Position numbers and translations under genes: made by a program. 64,000 nucleotides of DNA from Acanthosepion esculentum (taxonomy: Eukaryota; Mollusca; Cephalopoda; Sepiida; Sepiidae): assembly GCA_964036315.1 (NCBI GenBank), contig OZ038487.1, positions 57,356,734-57,420,733 on the forward strand. Reading direction: 5' to 3'. How positions within the stretch are numbered: position 1 is the first letter of the stretch; every line of letters begins with the position of its first letter. Positions 32,757 to 44,514 of the stretch are shown one piece after another. The notes under the pieces are model-generated. The model ran no database searches. It was not told where the DNA came from and saw only the letters and a list, made by a program, of their open reading frames with translations.

Positions 32757-32757
32757 T
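32066..32757 (+). repeat. TATC satellite with 43-bp unique linker
   Basis: Six clear units of (tatc)n followed by tgataagagcacaacayatg and aataatatttatggt (linkers near 32144, 32246, 32366, 32451, 32569 and 32674) plus degenerate flanking units. Unit length varies with TATC number. Two linker subtypes exist: catatgcaat (32144, 32366) and cacatgtaat (the others). Confidence 0.95.
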
Positions 32758-32791
32758 TACACTGACACAGGACATGTATTAATGTTTACGG

Positions 32792-32847
<56 letters not shown>
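32792..32847. repeat. (TA)n microsatellite
   Basis: About 28 TA units just after the satellite. Confidence 0.95.
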
Positions 32848-32849
<2 letters not shown>

Positions 32850-33439
32850 CCTCCATTAATTCATAAATTACAACCTCGCACATTTGTGTGCATCTCTTTC
32901 TGAACACACACAAACAATTATATAAACAATTATATATATATATCTATATGAATGAAGACTTCCTCTCTCTATATATACACGCATACATTAAATAGCAAAT
33001 TTGTTCTCTGATTCTACGGTCCGATGTCTTGACATTAAGTGAAAGCAACAGGTAAATACTTCCTCTTCGCAATCTTCTCGCCCCAAGACCAATAGGAGAT
33101 GAAATCTACTAAAGTGCATCTCACCTTGCATTGCCCAAGTCTCTTGCTGACACGACTCCAGATATAAGCAATTTCAACGTCATTCTTCTACTTCCTGGCC
33201 TGCCACATTTCTTCTGTCCGGGAGGCAGAGGCTGACAAATTCTGATTTATTTGCGCAAACCGTTGGGTTTAGATTTATCGTTATCTGCACATATAGACAG
33301 AAACAAAGAGAAATGGTAGACGTAGCTTTCATTTCTGTAAGTAGTTTTGCTATTTAACACGACAGTTGGTTTGAAAATCATTTCCGGAGCATTAGTTTGT
33401 CTTTTTACGATTCGGAATTCTCGATAGCTTATTTCGGAT
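32848..33439. other. unassigned sequence
   Basis: No gene recognised. Confidence 0.35.
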
Positions 33440-33610
33440 TAAGCGTCTTCTTCTATGTGCCGTTTCGCTTCATGATGTGTATGTTCATGGTTCTCCACCA
33501 TTACCTATTCTTTTGTAGTTAGTTCTTAGCAATGTTTCTATTTCTACTGTCCTCCTCACTCTCTGGTTTGCCATCCGGTATGTTTACATGTCTGACTTAA
33601 CCGAATTAAA
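33440..33610 (-). mobile_element. RTE-like LINE tail remnant
   Basis: The plus strand has catggttctccaccattacct, ttcttagcaatgttt and tctggtttgccatccg, the eroded complement of the tail seen at 23600-23700. Confidence 0.5.
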
Positions 33611-34830
33611 TTTTTAACATTTTCAGAAGAGTAGATAGGTTCGTAACACTCATTACTCGTCTATTGAAAAGGACTACTTGCTTATCCCTTGTTTCTTGTT
33701 TGGCTTCATGCTCCTTCTAAAGTTTTCTCACTCACTTTCACTCCAAGTAACCCTCTGCGTTTTAGTGACATTACTTGGGGAGAAAAGAGTAAAACAAAAA
33801 TTCTAATCAGCATGCATTGTATTCCCCTACACTCTCATACATACAGAACTTTGTCCCCACCGATAAAACCATTATTAGCCTAGACATACATAATTTTTAA
33901 TGCGATTTTCCTTCAGAATAAAGGCGATCATGGTTCTCCACAGGTTCTTCTGTGAATTACTCTGATATTTTTGAAAATATAGGGAATTGCTTTCGCATTG
34001 CTTTGTCTATAGTTTTAGAATTGAGATGGGTCCTTCACCTAAACTGGCTGCCACTCAATTCTAGAGACACTAGTCTAATCTATTTAACCAAGAAAGGTAT
34101 AAGCACGTAGGAGTTTCTTTTCATTTTGTCATTCGATTGGCCATATGTATATATACAACCAATATGCCTGTATGCACACTCGTACACACATACAGGAACA
34201 CATAAAATGTTATACATACAAAGAAACAGACTTATACATACGCATATTAATCTCTTGCTTTTGGTTCTCTTAAAGGTCGTTAATATATTGACCTGCTGGG
34301 AGATTTTTATGTAGCTTTTCAGAACTATTGGGGAAGTGGACTTTCTGTTCCAGATCTTCTCATTGAAGAAGTAGTTCTGATCTCAATTTTGGTATAAAAT
34401 GCTCATAGCATCGTCCACGATTGCTGGTATTCCAGACGACTTCAGGATTTACATCGTATTGAGTTGCATATCATCCTTAATTTTGCAAGAGACTATATTC
34501 CCAACGAAAAATATTAATTTTCTTTTCTGACTAATTCCGATGCTTAAATTCTTATATTTATTTAGGTTCTGAGTTTGAGGAAAATCTTTCACTGTATTTT
34601 TAATGTTTATATCTTTCTTGGTTACATAGTACAGTAGACTGCTGTTCATAACTTGAGTGGCAACCAGTCAGAAGAAGTACAACTCTCAATTCCAAAAACG
34701 TGTACAAAGTAGCGAGAAACCATTTCACTATATTTTCCAAAATGTCACGGTAATTCACATATAAAACAGAAGAACCCTGATCGCTAACATTATGAAGGAA
34801 CATGTCATTATAAATATATGTATGCCTGTC

Positions 34831-34833
<3 letters not shown>
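33611..34833. other. unassigned sequence
   Basis: No coding frame or repeat family recognised. aaggcgatcatggttctccac near 33920 is another short LINE-tail trace. Confidence 0.35.

Positions 34834-34886
<53 letters not shown>
34834..34886. repeat. (TA)n microsatellite
   Basis: About 26 TA units. The minus strand of 34940-34975 reads cctgatgacac..gccgaaacacc, a weak hammerhead-like order. Confidence 0.95.
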
Positions 34887-34889
<3 letters not shown>

Positions 34890-35131
34890 TTGCGCTTTGG
34901 AGAATATTTTATGTACAAGATGAGGTGTTATTTGATGGTGTTTCGGCATATTTTGTGTCATCAGGCATTCAGTACATCATATGGATGTTGACTACCCAGG
35001 ATTTAACATTTTGGGTTCGCCCTCGTAGGTATTTAAACCGGACAAAATAGTAATGTCAACCGCCTGAGGATTTTGTACTAGCGCATGCATATATATACTG
35101 TGTATATCTTTATTTACAATATATATATTGT

Positions 35132-35135
<4 letters not shown>

Positions 35136-35192
<57 letters not shown>
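35136..35192. repeat. (TA)n microsatellite at Penelope 3' end
   Basis: About 28 TA units, in the same position relative to the Penelope-like element as 26331-26381. Confidence 0.95.
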
Positions 35193-35194
<2 letters not shown>

Positions 35195-35196
<2 letters not shown>

Positions 35197-35650
35197 TATT
35201 TGGGCAGCAGTTCTTCTTTTATGTAAGTTTCGTTTTCGACTGACAAGGTGTCATTCTTTTATATAATTTCTCATGTGTTAGTATAATTTGTTTTCGTTTC
35301 AGGACATAAATTATAGAAACGGCTGAATGTTTTCCAAGAACTTTCGGCAACATTATTGGCATTATCAAGGATGATATTAATTTTAATTTTAACTGAATAT
35401 ATGCATCGTTTTAGGAATGCATCTAGAGTTATAGGAATGTTTTATTCTCTAAACTCGGCTAGCACATTGTAGCCATGTTCATACGGAAATTATTGAGTGT
35501 TGGCTTTTTCTATTTTTATTAATAATGCTTCCATTATTTTTAGGCTTCTTGTACATGTGGATGATGCTATTATATTTATTTGACTTATTAATGAGTTTGG
35601 TAGGTCTTCATGTGTATTTAAATGAGACCTAATTGAGCTATGGTAACACA
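35195..35650 (-). mobile_element. Penelope-like element, C-terminus and 3' UTR, copy 2
   Basis: Colinear with 26390-26830. The minus strand reads SSIRSHLNTHEDLPNSL and SLKIMEALLIKI, then the 3' sequence with ccttgataatgcc, gccgaaagttc and, at the end, gtcagtcgaaaacgaaact and tgctgcccaaatac. Endonuclease core not included. Confidence 0.75.
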
Positions 35651-35654
35651 TGGG

Positions 35655-35706
35655 AAATTATATAAAAACTCAACCACCACAAATTATCAGTCGTTTTCAA
35701 CGAAAC

Positions 35707-35720
<14 letters not shown>
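35655..35720 (+). mobile_element. Penelope-like 3' end, opposite strand
   Basis: attatcagtcgttttcaacg and aaacttgcac, in plus orientation, running into (CA)n. It is head-on with the previous copy. Confidence 0.55.
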
Positions 35721-36135
<415 letters not shown>

Positions 36136-36136
36136 A

Positions 36137-36137
<1 letters not shown>

Positions 36138-36177
<40 letters not shown>
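36138..36177. repeat. (TA)n microsatellite
   Basis: About 20 TA units directly after the retrozyme-like copy. Confidence 0.95.
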
Positions 36178-36179
<2 letters not shown>

Positions 36180-36464
36180 CCAGGTGGATGTCTTTATTGT
36201 GCTGTTTACAGATAAAACTTTGGCTATATTGGAGGTCCTTTAATATCTAATTATCATATTCTTTGATCAAGGATTCTGAAGGAGTGTGATTTATACGAGA
36301 CAACTCCCCAAAAATGGCTGTGCAAAAGATTTCGGTCATCTCACATAAATTCAGTCATATACTATGTTTTAAAACAGAAAAAATGCCTATAATAAAAGAC
36401 TTATATAATGTTGATTTTAAGAATTTAATGTCCATTGTTAATATTTTGTGTATTTTCTTGTAGC

Positions 36465-36674
36465 TTAAATAATTCCTTCAGTACACCTGGAACACCTGGG
36501 ATGGAATACGTACAAATCCTTCACCATCTTCACAGATTCCAGATACCACTCCTCGTACTTGCACGCACACAACTCAAGATCATATGGATTCTTCTGATGA
36601 ATTCTACTCAGTTCTGACAATATTTGATCCATGATTTCAGTCAACTCGCTAATCTGTTCAATACAGGGACACAT
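36465..36674 (-). CDS. candidate small protein or last exon, unknown
   Basis: A 69-residue frame (CPCIEQISELTEIMDQILSE, LSRIHQKNPYDLELCACKYE, EWYLESVKMVKDLYVFHPRC) with host-like composition, few low-complexity runs, two CxC/CxxC-like cysteine pairs and a predicted helix-rich middle. It ends at a normal stop. A possible acceptor (tatattacag) lies about 40 bp upstream on the minus strand, but that frame has stops before the Met. No family recognised; could be a transposon or chance frame. Confidence 0.3.
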   Translation of the reverse strand: MCPCIEQISELTEIMDQILSELSRIHQKNPYDLELCACKYEEWYLESVKMVKDLYVFHPRCSRCTEGII

Positions 36675-36839
36675 TCATTAACCAGTCTGTGTTGTATGTA
36701 ATCTGTAATATACAGCTAGGTAATCTCGCCTTGATCCAAGTCTAGTATCAAATGTTTCTTCGGCAGCAGGATGAATTTGGCACGATTCAAGCTATGATCA
36801 AGTTTAAACAATTTTTTTGATCCGTCCCTTTTTATGCAG

Positions 36840-37380
36840 TCTTAACGCATCAGTTGGTTGGTTGATTTTGTTTAGCAGTATATCAACCGCTATGGGTTAT
36901 TTAATACCGAAATACAAATATTTTGAACACAATTTTATGTTTCAACTACAGATAAAATGTATTGTTGGTCATTTTTCTTTAAATATGTATAGTTGGTGAT
37001 TTTACTATAAATATAGATTTTTGGTTCGCTGATTTTGTCTAACAGCATACCAAACTCTATGTGTTATTTCATGCCGAAATCTAGATATTTCGAACGTAAA
37101 TTTTTACTTTCAGTTTAAACGTATGTATTTGAAATAATTATTTTGTACATTATATAATCTATTGGTGCTTATTTTATAAAAAATGTACTGTTGATTTTTG
37201 TTCGAGGGTTCATTATTTGCCCATAGCTGGGACCCAAACAGGTGCTACTACCGTGGGTCAAGGTGGACCTGAGAACAACAGCAGTTAAGAGGTGGTTTCA
37301 CGCTCCTCAAACTTCCAGTCTTCCGATCAGAGGCATTGCTGCCGGGTGTAGTTTATCGTCATATTCAGGACGACTAAAGG
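36840..37380 (-). mobile_element. SINE-like repeat X, minus copy
   Basis: The plus strand shows the head complement (gcccatagctgggacc, caggtgctactaccgtggg, aagaggtggtttcac, ctgatcggaag-type) at 37200-37380. Two tail complements (tatatcaaccgctatgggtt at about 36880; cataccaaactctatgtgtt at about 37050) show a duplicated tail. Confidence 0.7.
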
Positions 37381-38104
37381 ATCAGAATTACTACCCCACA
37401 AATTTCATTGTCGTGCAATGTAGGTTATTTTGGTTTCCTGTTGGCCTTCTGACATATCCACAATTATTAGAATTCGTCTCCATTTTCGTTTCCTCACTGA
37501 ATGTGTTCTTATCTCAAGCGTCTGCATTCAACAGTTCATACTACTTTGACTATCTTAATGTTTCCTTCAAATGCTTTTGGCTCAATGCTGGTTTCTTCAT
37601 TGAAGTAAATCTCTTCAGTCCATGTCTTTGAAGGATGTACTTAGTATTACCTACTGGCACAAAAAATGAACAAGTATTCATTTATCATTTGTCTATCAGT
37701 CTTCTTTCACTGAAATTTTTTCTGTTCTGATCAGTCTCCGTCTTATTCTATGATGGAGCGTTAGAAGAACACCATAGCTTGGTCGATTCAAAACATTCCC
37801 AGTGCTTTAAGACTTTGCGACAAATTTTGAAATGCCACTTATTGACATTTCAGGTAACTTAGCGATTGCTCACACTGCTTCATATTCTTGGACATCTTCA
37901 CAATCTTCATCCTGTTTTTTTTGGAAGTTTTCGTCATGATTTCTGGTAATCAAAGAATGGAGAAATTAAGTGTCAGAAATTAACCTATATTTATGAAAAA
38001 TTAGTCCTCTTGCAAACCGATTTTACATGGATCTTATAATCATCATACACCATTTAATCGTTTTAAAGAACCCTTTTTTTAAACCACGAGCATGAAGTGG
38101 AACG
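37381..38104. other. unassigned sequence
   Basis: No recognised gene. Minus-strand traces such as ENFQKKQDEDCEDVQEYEAV (about 37860-37930) look protein-like but are broken by stops. Confidence 0.3.
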
Positions 38105-38960
38105 ATTATATCGAATTATTTGATTGGTTTACTGCTCGCTAAAAAAGTTGGTCCACTGTGTCGTTTGAGACAATTTTTATCGCCAGAATTTTTGTTACAC
38201 ATTTATAAGTCTGTCTTTCGTCTGGGCACTGAATATTGCTGCCATATCTGGTCTAGTTTTTCTGCTATATATCTAGACCAATGTTTCTCAACCTTTTTAA
38301 GCAACGGCACACCTAAGAGCAAATGAAAATATCACGGCACACTTAACAAAATTTTTAAAGAATATACATTTAAATGTTATGAAATAAAACCATAGATTTA
38401 AAAAATACACACACAAATATGAACTTACTTTCAATGTTTCTATTCAACTATTTGTGAAACTTATTTAGTGTGGAACTTGTGCCTGGCGTTATTTTTTTTC
38501 GCGATTTCTTCAAGGTTTGGTCGATAAACAGACCCTCATTTCTTCTTTAGTTGAGTATAGTCTTTATCACTTCTTATTTTTAATGTTATTTAGGGTTGAA
38601 TAAGAAGTAGAACATTGCAATAAACCTGATAAAGTCTTTTTAGCTAATGTGGGATCAAATTTTAATACTTATTCATTTACCCATATACTAACCTTATACT
38701 ATTACTACTTCCTCACAAACACATATATGCATGCCGTGACAATATTTTACGGCACACTTAAGAACACTCGGCGAAGAAGAATCACTGATCTAGAGATTCT
38801 TGACAAAATCCAAAGAAGAATGTTCAATATTATCTGTCCTGACCTGGCATCTCTGCTTCAGTTCCTTTCCCACTTCCTTAACGTAGCTTCCCTATAGATT
38901 TTTAATAAATGTCTTCATGGTAATTGCTCTGGTGAGTTTTCCTAAGCGTAGTACTATATA
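38105..38960 (+). mobile_element. L2-like LINE split by a DNA transposon
   Basis: Left part: LAKKVGPLCRLRQFLSPEFL, LHIYKSVFRLGTEYCCHIWS, FSAIYLD. Right part (38788 on): LEILDKIQRRMFNIICPDLA, SLLQFLSHFLNVASL, HGNCSGEF. Together they give the same order as the intact minus frame at 16183-16623 (VPAIYPDKIQRRISNIIGPD). The break is exactly the 509-bp insertion at 38279-38787. Confidence 0.85.
38279..38787. mobile_element. hAT-like MITE with 8-bp target duplication
   Basis: Flanked by atctagac (38271-38278) and atctagag (38788-38795), an 8-bp duplication with one mismatch as made by hAT transposases. Ends caatgtttctcaacc and, inverted, cagtgattcttct resemble the hAT-type cagtgnttctcaacc terminus. 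Subterminal acggcacac(ct) motifs occur in both orientations. No transposase frame. Confidence 0.8.
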
Positions 38961-39057
38961 ACAATAACTCTGTAAAAGTCAGGGATCGATTTGGTACCGT
39001 ATCGATATTATAAACAAGACCTCCCTTCTAAATCGATGACAAATCAATATTTATTTA

Positions 39058-39290
39058 CACTATTTAGATCGTTCGCACTGTTGTCCCTATCTTTATTGCC
39101 ATATTCACGATGTTTCGGTCGTTGTACTCTCTGGCCTTCTTCAGGTGTTATACGTTGAAATTTTGGCCGCCGAAACGCCGTGAATATGGAAATAAAGATG
39201 AGAACAAGAATCCGAACGATGGAATTAGTGCAAAAAATAGTTACAATTCCTCATCTCAGAAATATAGACAATTCAATATATTTCGATTCT
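39058..39290. repeat. two inverted copies of repeat G
   Basis: The left copy (39058-39140) is on the minus strand and the right copy (39165-39275) on the plus strand. Both hold the gaagaaggcc..gaaac or ccgaaac block, atatgg(c)aataaagat and ccgaacgat. Together they form an imperfect hairpin. Confidence 0.75.
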
Positions 39291-39369
39291 GATTAGTGCT
39301 GCAAACCAAGGAATGTCCAAAGAATGCTTCTCCAAGAAATATTCCCCCTAAAATTCTTCTTTCTTTTTT

Positions 39370-39655
39370 ATGAGTGATGCAGTTTCGGAGAGCCGAGTTC
39401 GAATTCCAGTCGAATCCATTACATTCACTTACGTGCTAATACCCTTGGGAAAGTTATGAATCCTCCTCTTCTCCATCCCCAACCCGCAGCTATGGGTAAA
39501 TAGCAGGATAGTCCGGGTTCTATAGCCTTGGATGTCAACTGGTCTACCGCAGAAAGAAATGGCAACCTACTGCGGGAAAAAATCTGCCTCGTCAGTCATG
39601 TTTTGAAAGATACATTATCGCCTAAGCGTATATCACGCATGGCGCATAATTGAGT
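39370..39655 (+). mobile_element. tRNA-headed SINE, family A
   Basis: gagagccgagttcgaattcc, cattcacttacgtgctaat, cagctatgggtaaatagcag, ggtctaccgcagaaagaaat, ctgcctcgtcagtcatg, taagcgtatatcacgcatgg. A-box part truncated. Confidence 0.85.
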
Positions 39656-40385
39656 GCCTGTTCAATTGTTGTTTTTTTGGTAACTTAGAAGTCAGTGACT
39701 TCTTGAAATTCAGTGAGTATAAAATTATGATTTCAAATCAAGTTAAATAATTTTTCATTGAATGTTTGCAAAATCATCAGTCTATCTTTTGCAGCAATTC
39801 TTCTTACATTCATGTTCCGAACTACATCGAAGAACGAAATCCCAAATATACGCGATTTTTTAATGTAAGAATTTTCTTTTTCATTTATCGAAGAAAATCC
39901 GGATTGGCACAAGACCATCAAAGAAAGTTATTGTTAATTGTTTGTGAGGTAAGTGCATTAAACTTTGCGACCCTGTTGTTGATTCTTGTCTTTCCATTCA
40001 GAATCCAATTCTTGTTTTATAAAAGTTTTAATATTTGATGGCGACTCTGAAAAAGATTTTAATTACAATCTGGAGTTTGTCGTTTTACAGCTTAGTGAAT
40101 ATTGAATTTATCTTACCATCAGAGTGATTGTGTTACTATTTTGAGATATTATTCTCAGTCCTATTGACAGGACAGACCATGGCTATTTTCACCCACCTAA
40201 TCTTTCACTCCCGTTGTAAAAAGTTATTAACTTTCGTCAATAAATGCGGATTAAGAATTGTCAATATTAATAGACAGGGCAAAACGAAATTCAACACGTG
40301 GATGTTTTCAGCTTGGAGAAAGAAGAAAATCGTTTCTGGCTGACTGCTTTTAAAAGTCTTTTTTCCTTCTTGATCTACTTTATAT

Positions 40386-40387
<2 letters not shown>
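39656..40387. other. unassigned sequence
   Basis: No recognised gene. Confidence 0.35.

Positions 40388-40470
<83 letters not shown>
40388..40470. repeat. (CA)n microsatellite
   Basis: About 41 CA units, among the longest of its type here. Confidence 0.95.
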
Positions 40471-40473
<3 letters not shown>

Positions 40474-41364
40474 TTATATTCCTTTTTTTCAGGGATTTCT
40501 TATTTTGGGAGTTAATATACTTTTAAATTTTCTCGCGTTTCTATATTACTTTTCTAACTTATTTTAAATTTACCTCTTGTTTTATATTTCGTTTTTTTTC
40601 TTTCCTTTATAATTTTCTCTATGCTGTACTGGGCACATTTCAATAGTTTTCTTAAATATCTATCTCCGTTTTTATCCTTCGTCAGTGCTCTACCAAAGGA
40701 ACCACACCTTATTCTCTTCCTTCTTTCGCTCTACGCTCTAATGCTCTCTCCCCTTCCTACACTTTCCAATCTCTGTGATACATTTCCTTCCATCTCCACA
40801 CCGAATTGCATCTTGACGCCATCTTGTCGCCAAACCAAAACGAGGTTCTGGCCTGCCGGGAACCCCCATTAGTGCCCCCTGACCTACTTCCTAAGCTCTT
40901 GTCATCACAATTCCGATCCAAACTCTCATCAAGTGTTGCAACGGATTACGCAGCATTCAAGCTTGGCCCTACCCAATTCCAGCTGGTGCTGCTTCAGATG
41001 GGGACTGAGGTTTTGCAATGTTCCTGTCGTTTTCTGTTTCCACTCCTCTCCTTCCCCCTCCTCCTCCTCCTCCTCCTTCCACTCTTCTTCCATTAAAGCC
41101 GCTTTTATTCTTCTTGTTTTTGGCAGACAATGTTTTCAATGGACACCAATTACCGGAGCTGACAGAATCGTTGGACTTGGATCGCATTTGACTTATTCAG
41201 AGTGGAAAGTCACAATCGCATGCTTTGTGGGTGGAGGTTGTTTTAAACACGAGTTCTTGCATCTAGCGAAAAGAAAAAGACACATGGAAGTCAGTAAGAG
41301 AAAGTAAAAGGGAAGGTTGATAGAGATTGTGGAAATAGGCAAGCAAAATGATAATACATTAAGA
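40471..41364. other. relatively GC-rich unassigned stretch
   Basis: 40780-41240 is clearly less AT-rich than its surroundings and carries open frames on both strands (96-124 residues plus; a glycine-run frame minus). A cctcctcct run lies near 41065, and a good acceptor-like ttcttgtttttggcag precedes 41127. No domain is recognised, so a gene call is not made. Confidence 0.3.
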
Positions 41365-41365
41365 A

Positions 41366-41403
<38 letters not shown>

Positions 41404-41492
41404 AGAGAGAGAGAGAGTGAGAGAGGTAGATAGATAGATAGATAAATAGATAGAGAGATACATAGATAGGCACACATACACATATACATGTA

Positions 41493-41529
<37 letters not shown>

Positions 41530-41629
41530 AGAGAGTGAGAGAGAGAAGGAGGATACAACCAACTGAAAAAATATATAAATATATAAGAAAATATATCACT
41601 AACAATTTGATAAACTAATAATATTTCAG

Positions 41630-41671
<42 letters not shown>

Positions 41672-42115
41672 AGAGAATAAGAAGAGAGAAGCTACTGAGA
41701 ATTTGTAAAAATATATTGAAAAGAAAGAAAGGAAAAGAGAGTGTAAGATGGGAATATATATAATATAGCAGACAAAGAGGGAGAGAGAGAGAATAGGCTA
41801 GAAGTTGACCAACTGTAAGAGCATAATAAGAGAGGGAGATGGAGATATAGATAAAGGAGAGGCAAAGGATAGATATTAAGAGAGTAGAAGGAAAACTGAC
41901 TTAGAAAATTGCAACGGCAGGACAAACATTAGGGAAATTGTAAATTTGTAAATAGAGAATTCACGAGAAAGGAAGAAAGAGAAAAAGAAATAGAAAAAAT
42001 AGAGTATATGATGAGAATTTATAAGAATATGATAAAGAAATAGAGAGAGAAATAGAGAGAGAGGAAACTAGTATTTGAACAGATGTAAGAATATGAAAAG
42101 AGAGGGAGACCGAGG

Positions 42116-42155
<40 letters not shown>

Positions 42156-42240
42156 TGAGTGAGAGATAGATAGATAGAGAGATAGAGAGAGAGAGAGAAG
42201 GAGAGAGAGAGTGCGAAGAAAGGTGCGATACTGAGGTGTT
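41365..42240. repeat. GA-rich polypurine region with TA, TAGA, TG tracts
   Basis: (TA)n at 41368-41403 and 41497-41525, TAGA at 41427-41450, (GA)n at 41633-41668, (TG)n at 42118-42152, the rest degenerate GAGAGA. The plus strand is strongly purine-biased. Confidence 0.9.
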
Positions 42241-42737
42241 ACAAAAATGAATTGCAAAAATTCACTACAGAAGACCATATGTATAAGCTTATACCTTAGA
42301 AATAGTTGGAAAATTTTGTTTTTTAGAAAAGATTTTTTTATAATTAAAAAATTGAAGTCTTGGTAAATATTATCACTGATGACAGTGTGATTATCACATG
42401 TCGCTGCGTGGGGGTTTATTTGTAATTTATTCATTTGAAAATGAAAACATTTCTTCTTTAGAGAAAAAAAATCCTATGAACGTTTTGTTTCAAAAGCAAA
42501 AGATATTTGCACGTATGAGCCTCCTTAGTGAAAATCGCCAATGATTTAAAATGCTATCGACGTTACTTATCCCAAAATTTAACAAAATTCAAGAAACATT
42601 GCACATAATCATTGTTTATGTATGTGGTTATATATGAATTATGTAAGATAATTAACTTTGCCCATGACTGGTGTAAATGATTGCGAGCAATGAAATAAAA
42701 AGAGGATTTGTAAAAAGTAAAGAAAAGGAGAAGGAAA
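42241..42737. other. unassigned sequence
   Basis: Nothing recognised. Confidence 0.35.
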
Positions 42738-42741
42738 CAGT

Positions 42742-42774
<33 letters not shown>

Positions 42775-42850
42775 CGCTAGGTAGTCAAACAGACTGCTTG
42801 AAGAATGAAAGAAACTGATGGAATAGATAGACAAATCTGAAGAGACTGAC

Positions 42851-42901
<51 letters not shown>

Positions 42902-42925
42902 TATAGATAGATAGATAGATAGGAG
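42738..42925. repeat. (TAGA)n microsatellites
   Basis: Two tracts (42740-42773 and 42850-42921) separated by unique sequence. Confidence 0.95.
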
Positions 42926-43165
42926 GAGAAGAGAGGGGATATAGGTTCAGAAAGAAAAAAAGAGAGACGTTAGAGAAAATATAGTGCAAGAGAACGAAAG
43001 TGAAAAATTAATACGGAAATCGAGGCAGAGCGAATGTGCTGATATCAAGAGGGGGAAAAGTGATGGCAAAAGTGATAAGACGGAAAAATGGTTATAAATA
43101 TTTATGAAGGGATGAAAAAGAACATTTATGCAAATAAAGGATTCGATACAATGACGGATAAGCAA

Positions 43166-43167
43166 TC

Positions 43168-43231
<64 letters not shown>
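43166..43231. repeat. (CA)n microsatellite
   Basis: About 30 CA units. Confidence 0.95.
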
Positions 43232-43233
<2 letters not shown>

Positions 43234-43264
43234 GATGAATGCAAATTAGTCCGCACAAATACAT

Positions 43265-43394
43265 GGTGCAGCAGAAATACCTCCCACATAATGGTAAGAC
43301 ATTAGTGGCAATGCGATCTTCATGTAGCTAATGGCTTACCATTACGTGGAAGGTATTTCTGGGTAGTATATGTGGGTGTTATTTCTGCTGCACC
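43265..43394. repeat. two-armed inverted repeat
   Basis: Left arm ggtgcagcagaaatacct..taatggtaag; right arm taatggcttaccatta..aggtatttctg, with an 18-bp insertion before the outer ttatttctgctgcacc. The outer end gcagcagaaata may be a transposon terminal repeat. Confidence 0.75.
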
Positions 43395-43485
43395 CTATAC
43401 CTCAGAGAACGGATAGAAAACCTAATAGAAGTTTCTGAGGAAAGAAAGCTAGATAGACTAAAGGATTGAGTGGACGGCTAATTAA

Positions 43486-43489
<4 letters not shown>

Positions 43490-43539
<50 letters not shown>
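43490..43539. repeat. (TA)n microsatellite
   Basis: About 25 TA units. A LINE-tail trace (cttcctacaggacgtgggca..ctatccacaatttc) follows at 43545-43600. Confidence 0.9.
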
Positions 43540-43544
<5 letters not shown>

Positions 43545-43794
43545 GTATGTGCCGTCTTCCTACAGGACGTGGGCAATCGTGGCTATCCACAATTTCTTTG
43601 GTAATCCTTCACTTAAACACCGTAAAATAAACTGCTATTCACTGAACGGAGTATTACCAATAAAGCCAAATTATATACGGTCTTTAAAATGAAACATTAT
43701 TACAACGGATAATGGTGGACTACACAGCAAGTAAATGCCGAAGACACAAATTTGCTAAGATGCGAAGATCAGAAATTCAAAACTGTCGATCGTC

Positions 43795-44250
43795 TTGGGT
43801 ATGACGATAAACTACATCCGCGTCCTGGGTAAGACGATAAACTACGTCCAACAGCAAGGCCTCTGATCAGGAGGTTTTCAGGAGAGTAGAACTACCTCTT
43901 AATTGCTGGTGTTCCCAGATCCACCCTGCCACGGGGTGGTAGCATCTGTTAGGGTCCCAGATATGAGCAAACAGTTAACTCCCAAACTAGGTTCAAAATA
44001 CTATCAGTGTAAAAATAGGTTTTAATACCAGAAATATTTTGTAAAAAAAATATTACCAGTAATTCATTTTTGAAAAAAATATATTACCAGCAATACATTT
44101 TTGAAGGAAAAATATTACCAGAAATAAATTTTTTGAAGAAAAAAATATTACCAGAAATACATTTTTGGAAAAAAAAAAATTACCAGCAATAAAAATTTTG
44201 TTGGCGTTAAATAACCCATTGAGGTCAAAAAGAAACCAAACCAAACTGTT
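43795..44250 (+). mobile_element. SINE-like repeat X, copy 2
   Basis: About 93% like 22715-23080 in the head by eye (cgcgtcctgggtaagacgat, tctgatcaggaggtttt). It has five to six ttaccag(c/a)aata units with A-rich spacers, and a tail ggcgttaaataacccattga. Confidence 0.85.
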
Positions 44251-44514
44251 GACGTAGTTTATGCTGGACGCGTATCCAAAGATTTTCAATGTTTTGAGTG
44301 TGAACGGACAGAGTTAAAGGCTCCCTAAATCGATAGCCGAGCTCCAATAAGCATCAATATTCTCGTGGTGATAAGTCATTCGGATCGACGATTGATTGTC
44401 AGGCGCTTGGTCTACCACCAACACGGCTGAAATGGAACAATTTATTTGAAGCTGTTTAAGCGAAGCAGAAATTTGAAAGATTATTTTATTTCGCTTATGT
44501 ATTTAGTACTTAGT

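Noticed and set aside
32066..32757. CRISPR-like array of repeats and spacers
   Set aside because: The 'spacers' are the conserved linkers and the 'repeats' are variable TATC runs in an animal genome; it is a satellite.
34940..34975. Hammerhead-like cctgatgac ... gccgaaacacc on the minus strand
   Set aside because: The putative stem II does not pair and no stem I partner is found.
41193..41558. 121-residue minus frame with [12 protein letters not shown] runs
   Set aside because: Translated TA/TAGA/GA microsatellites.
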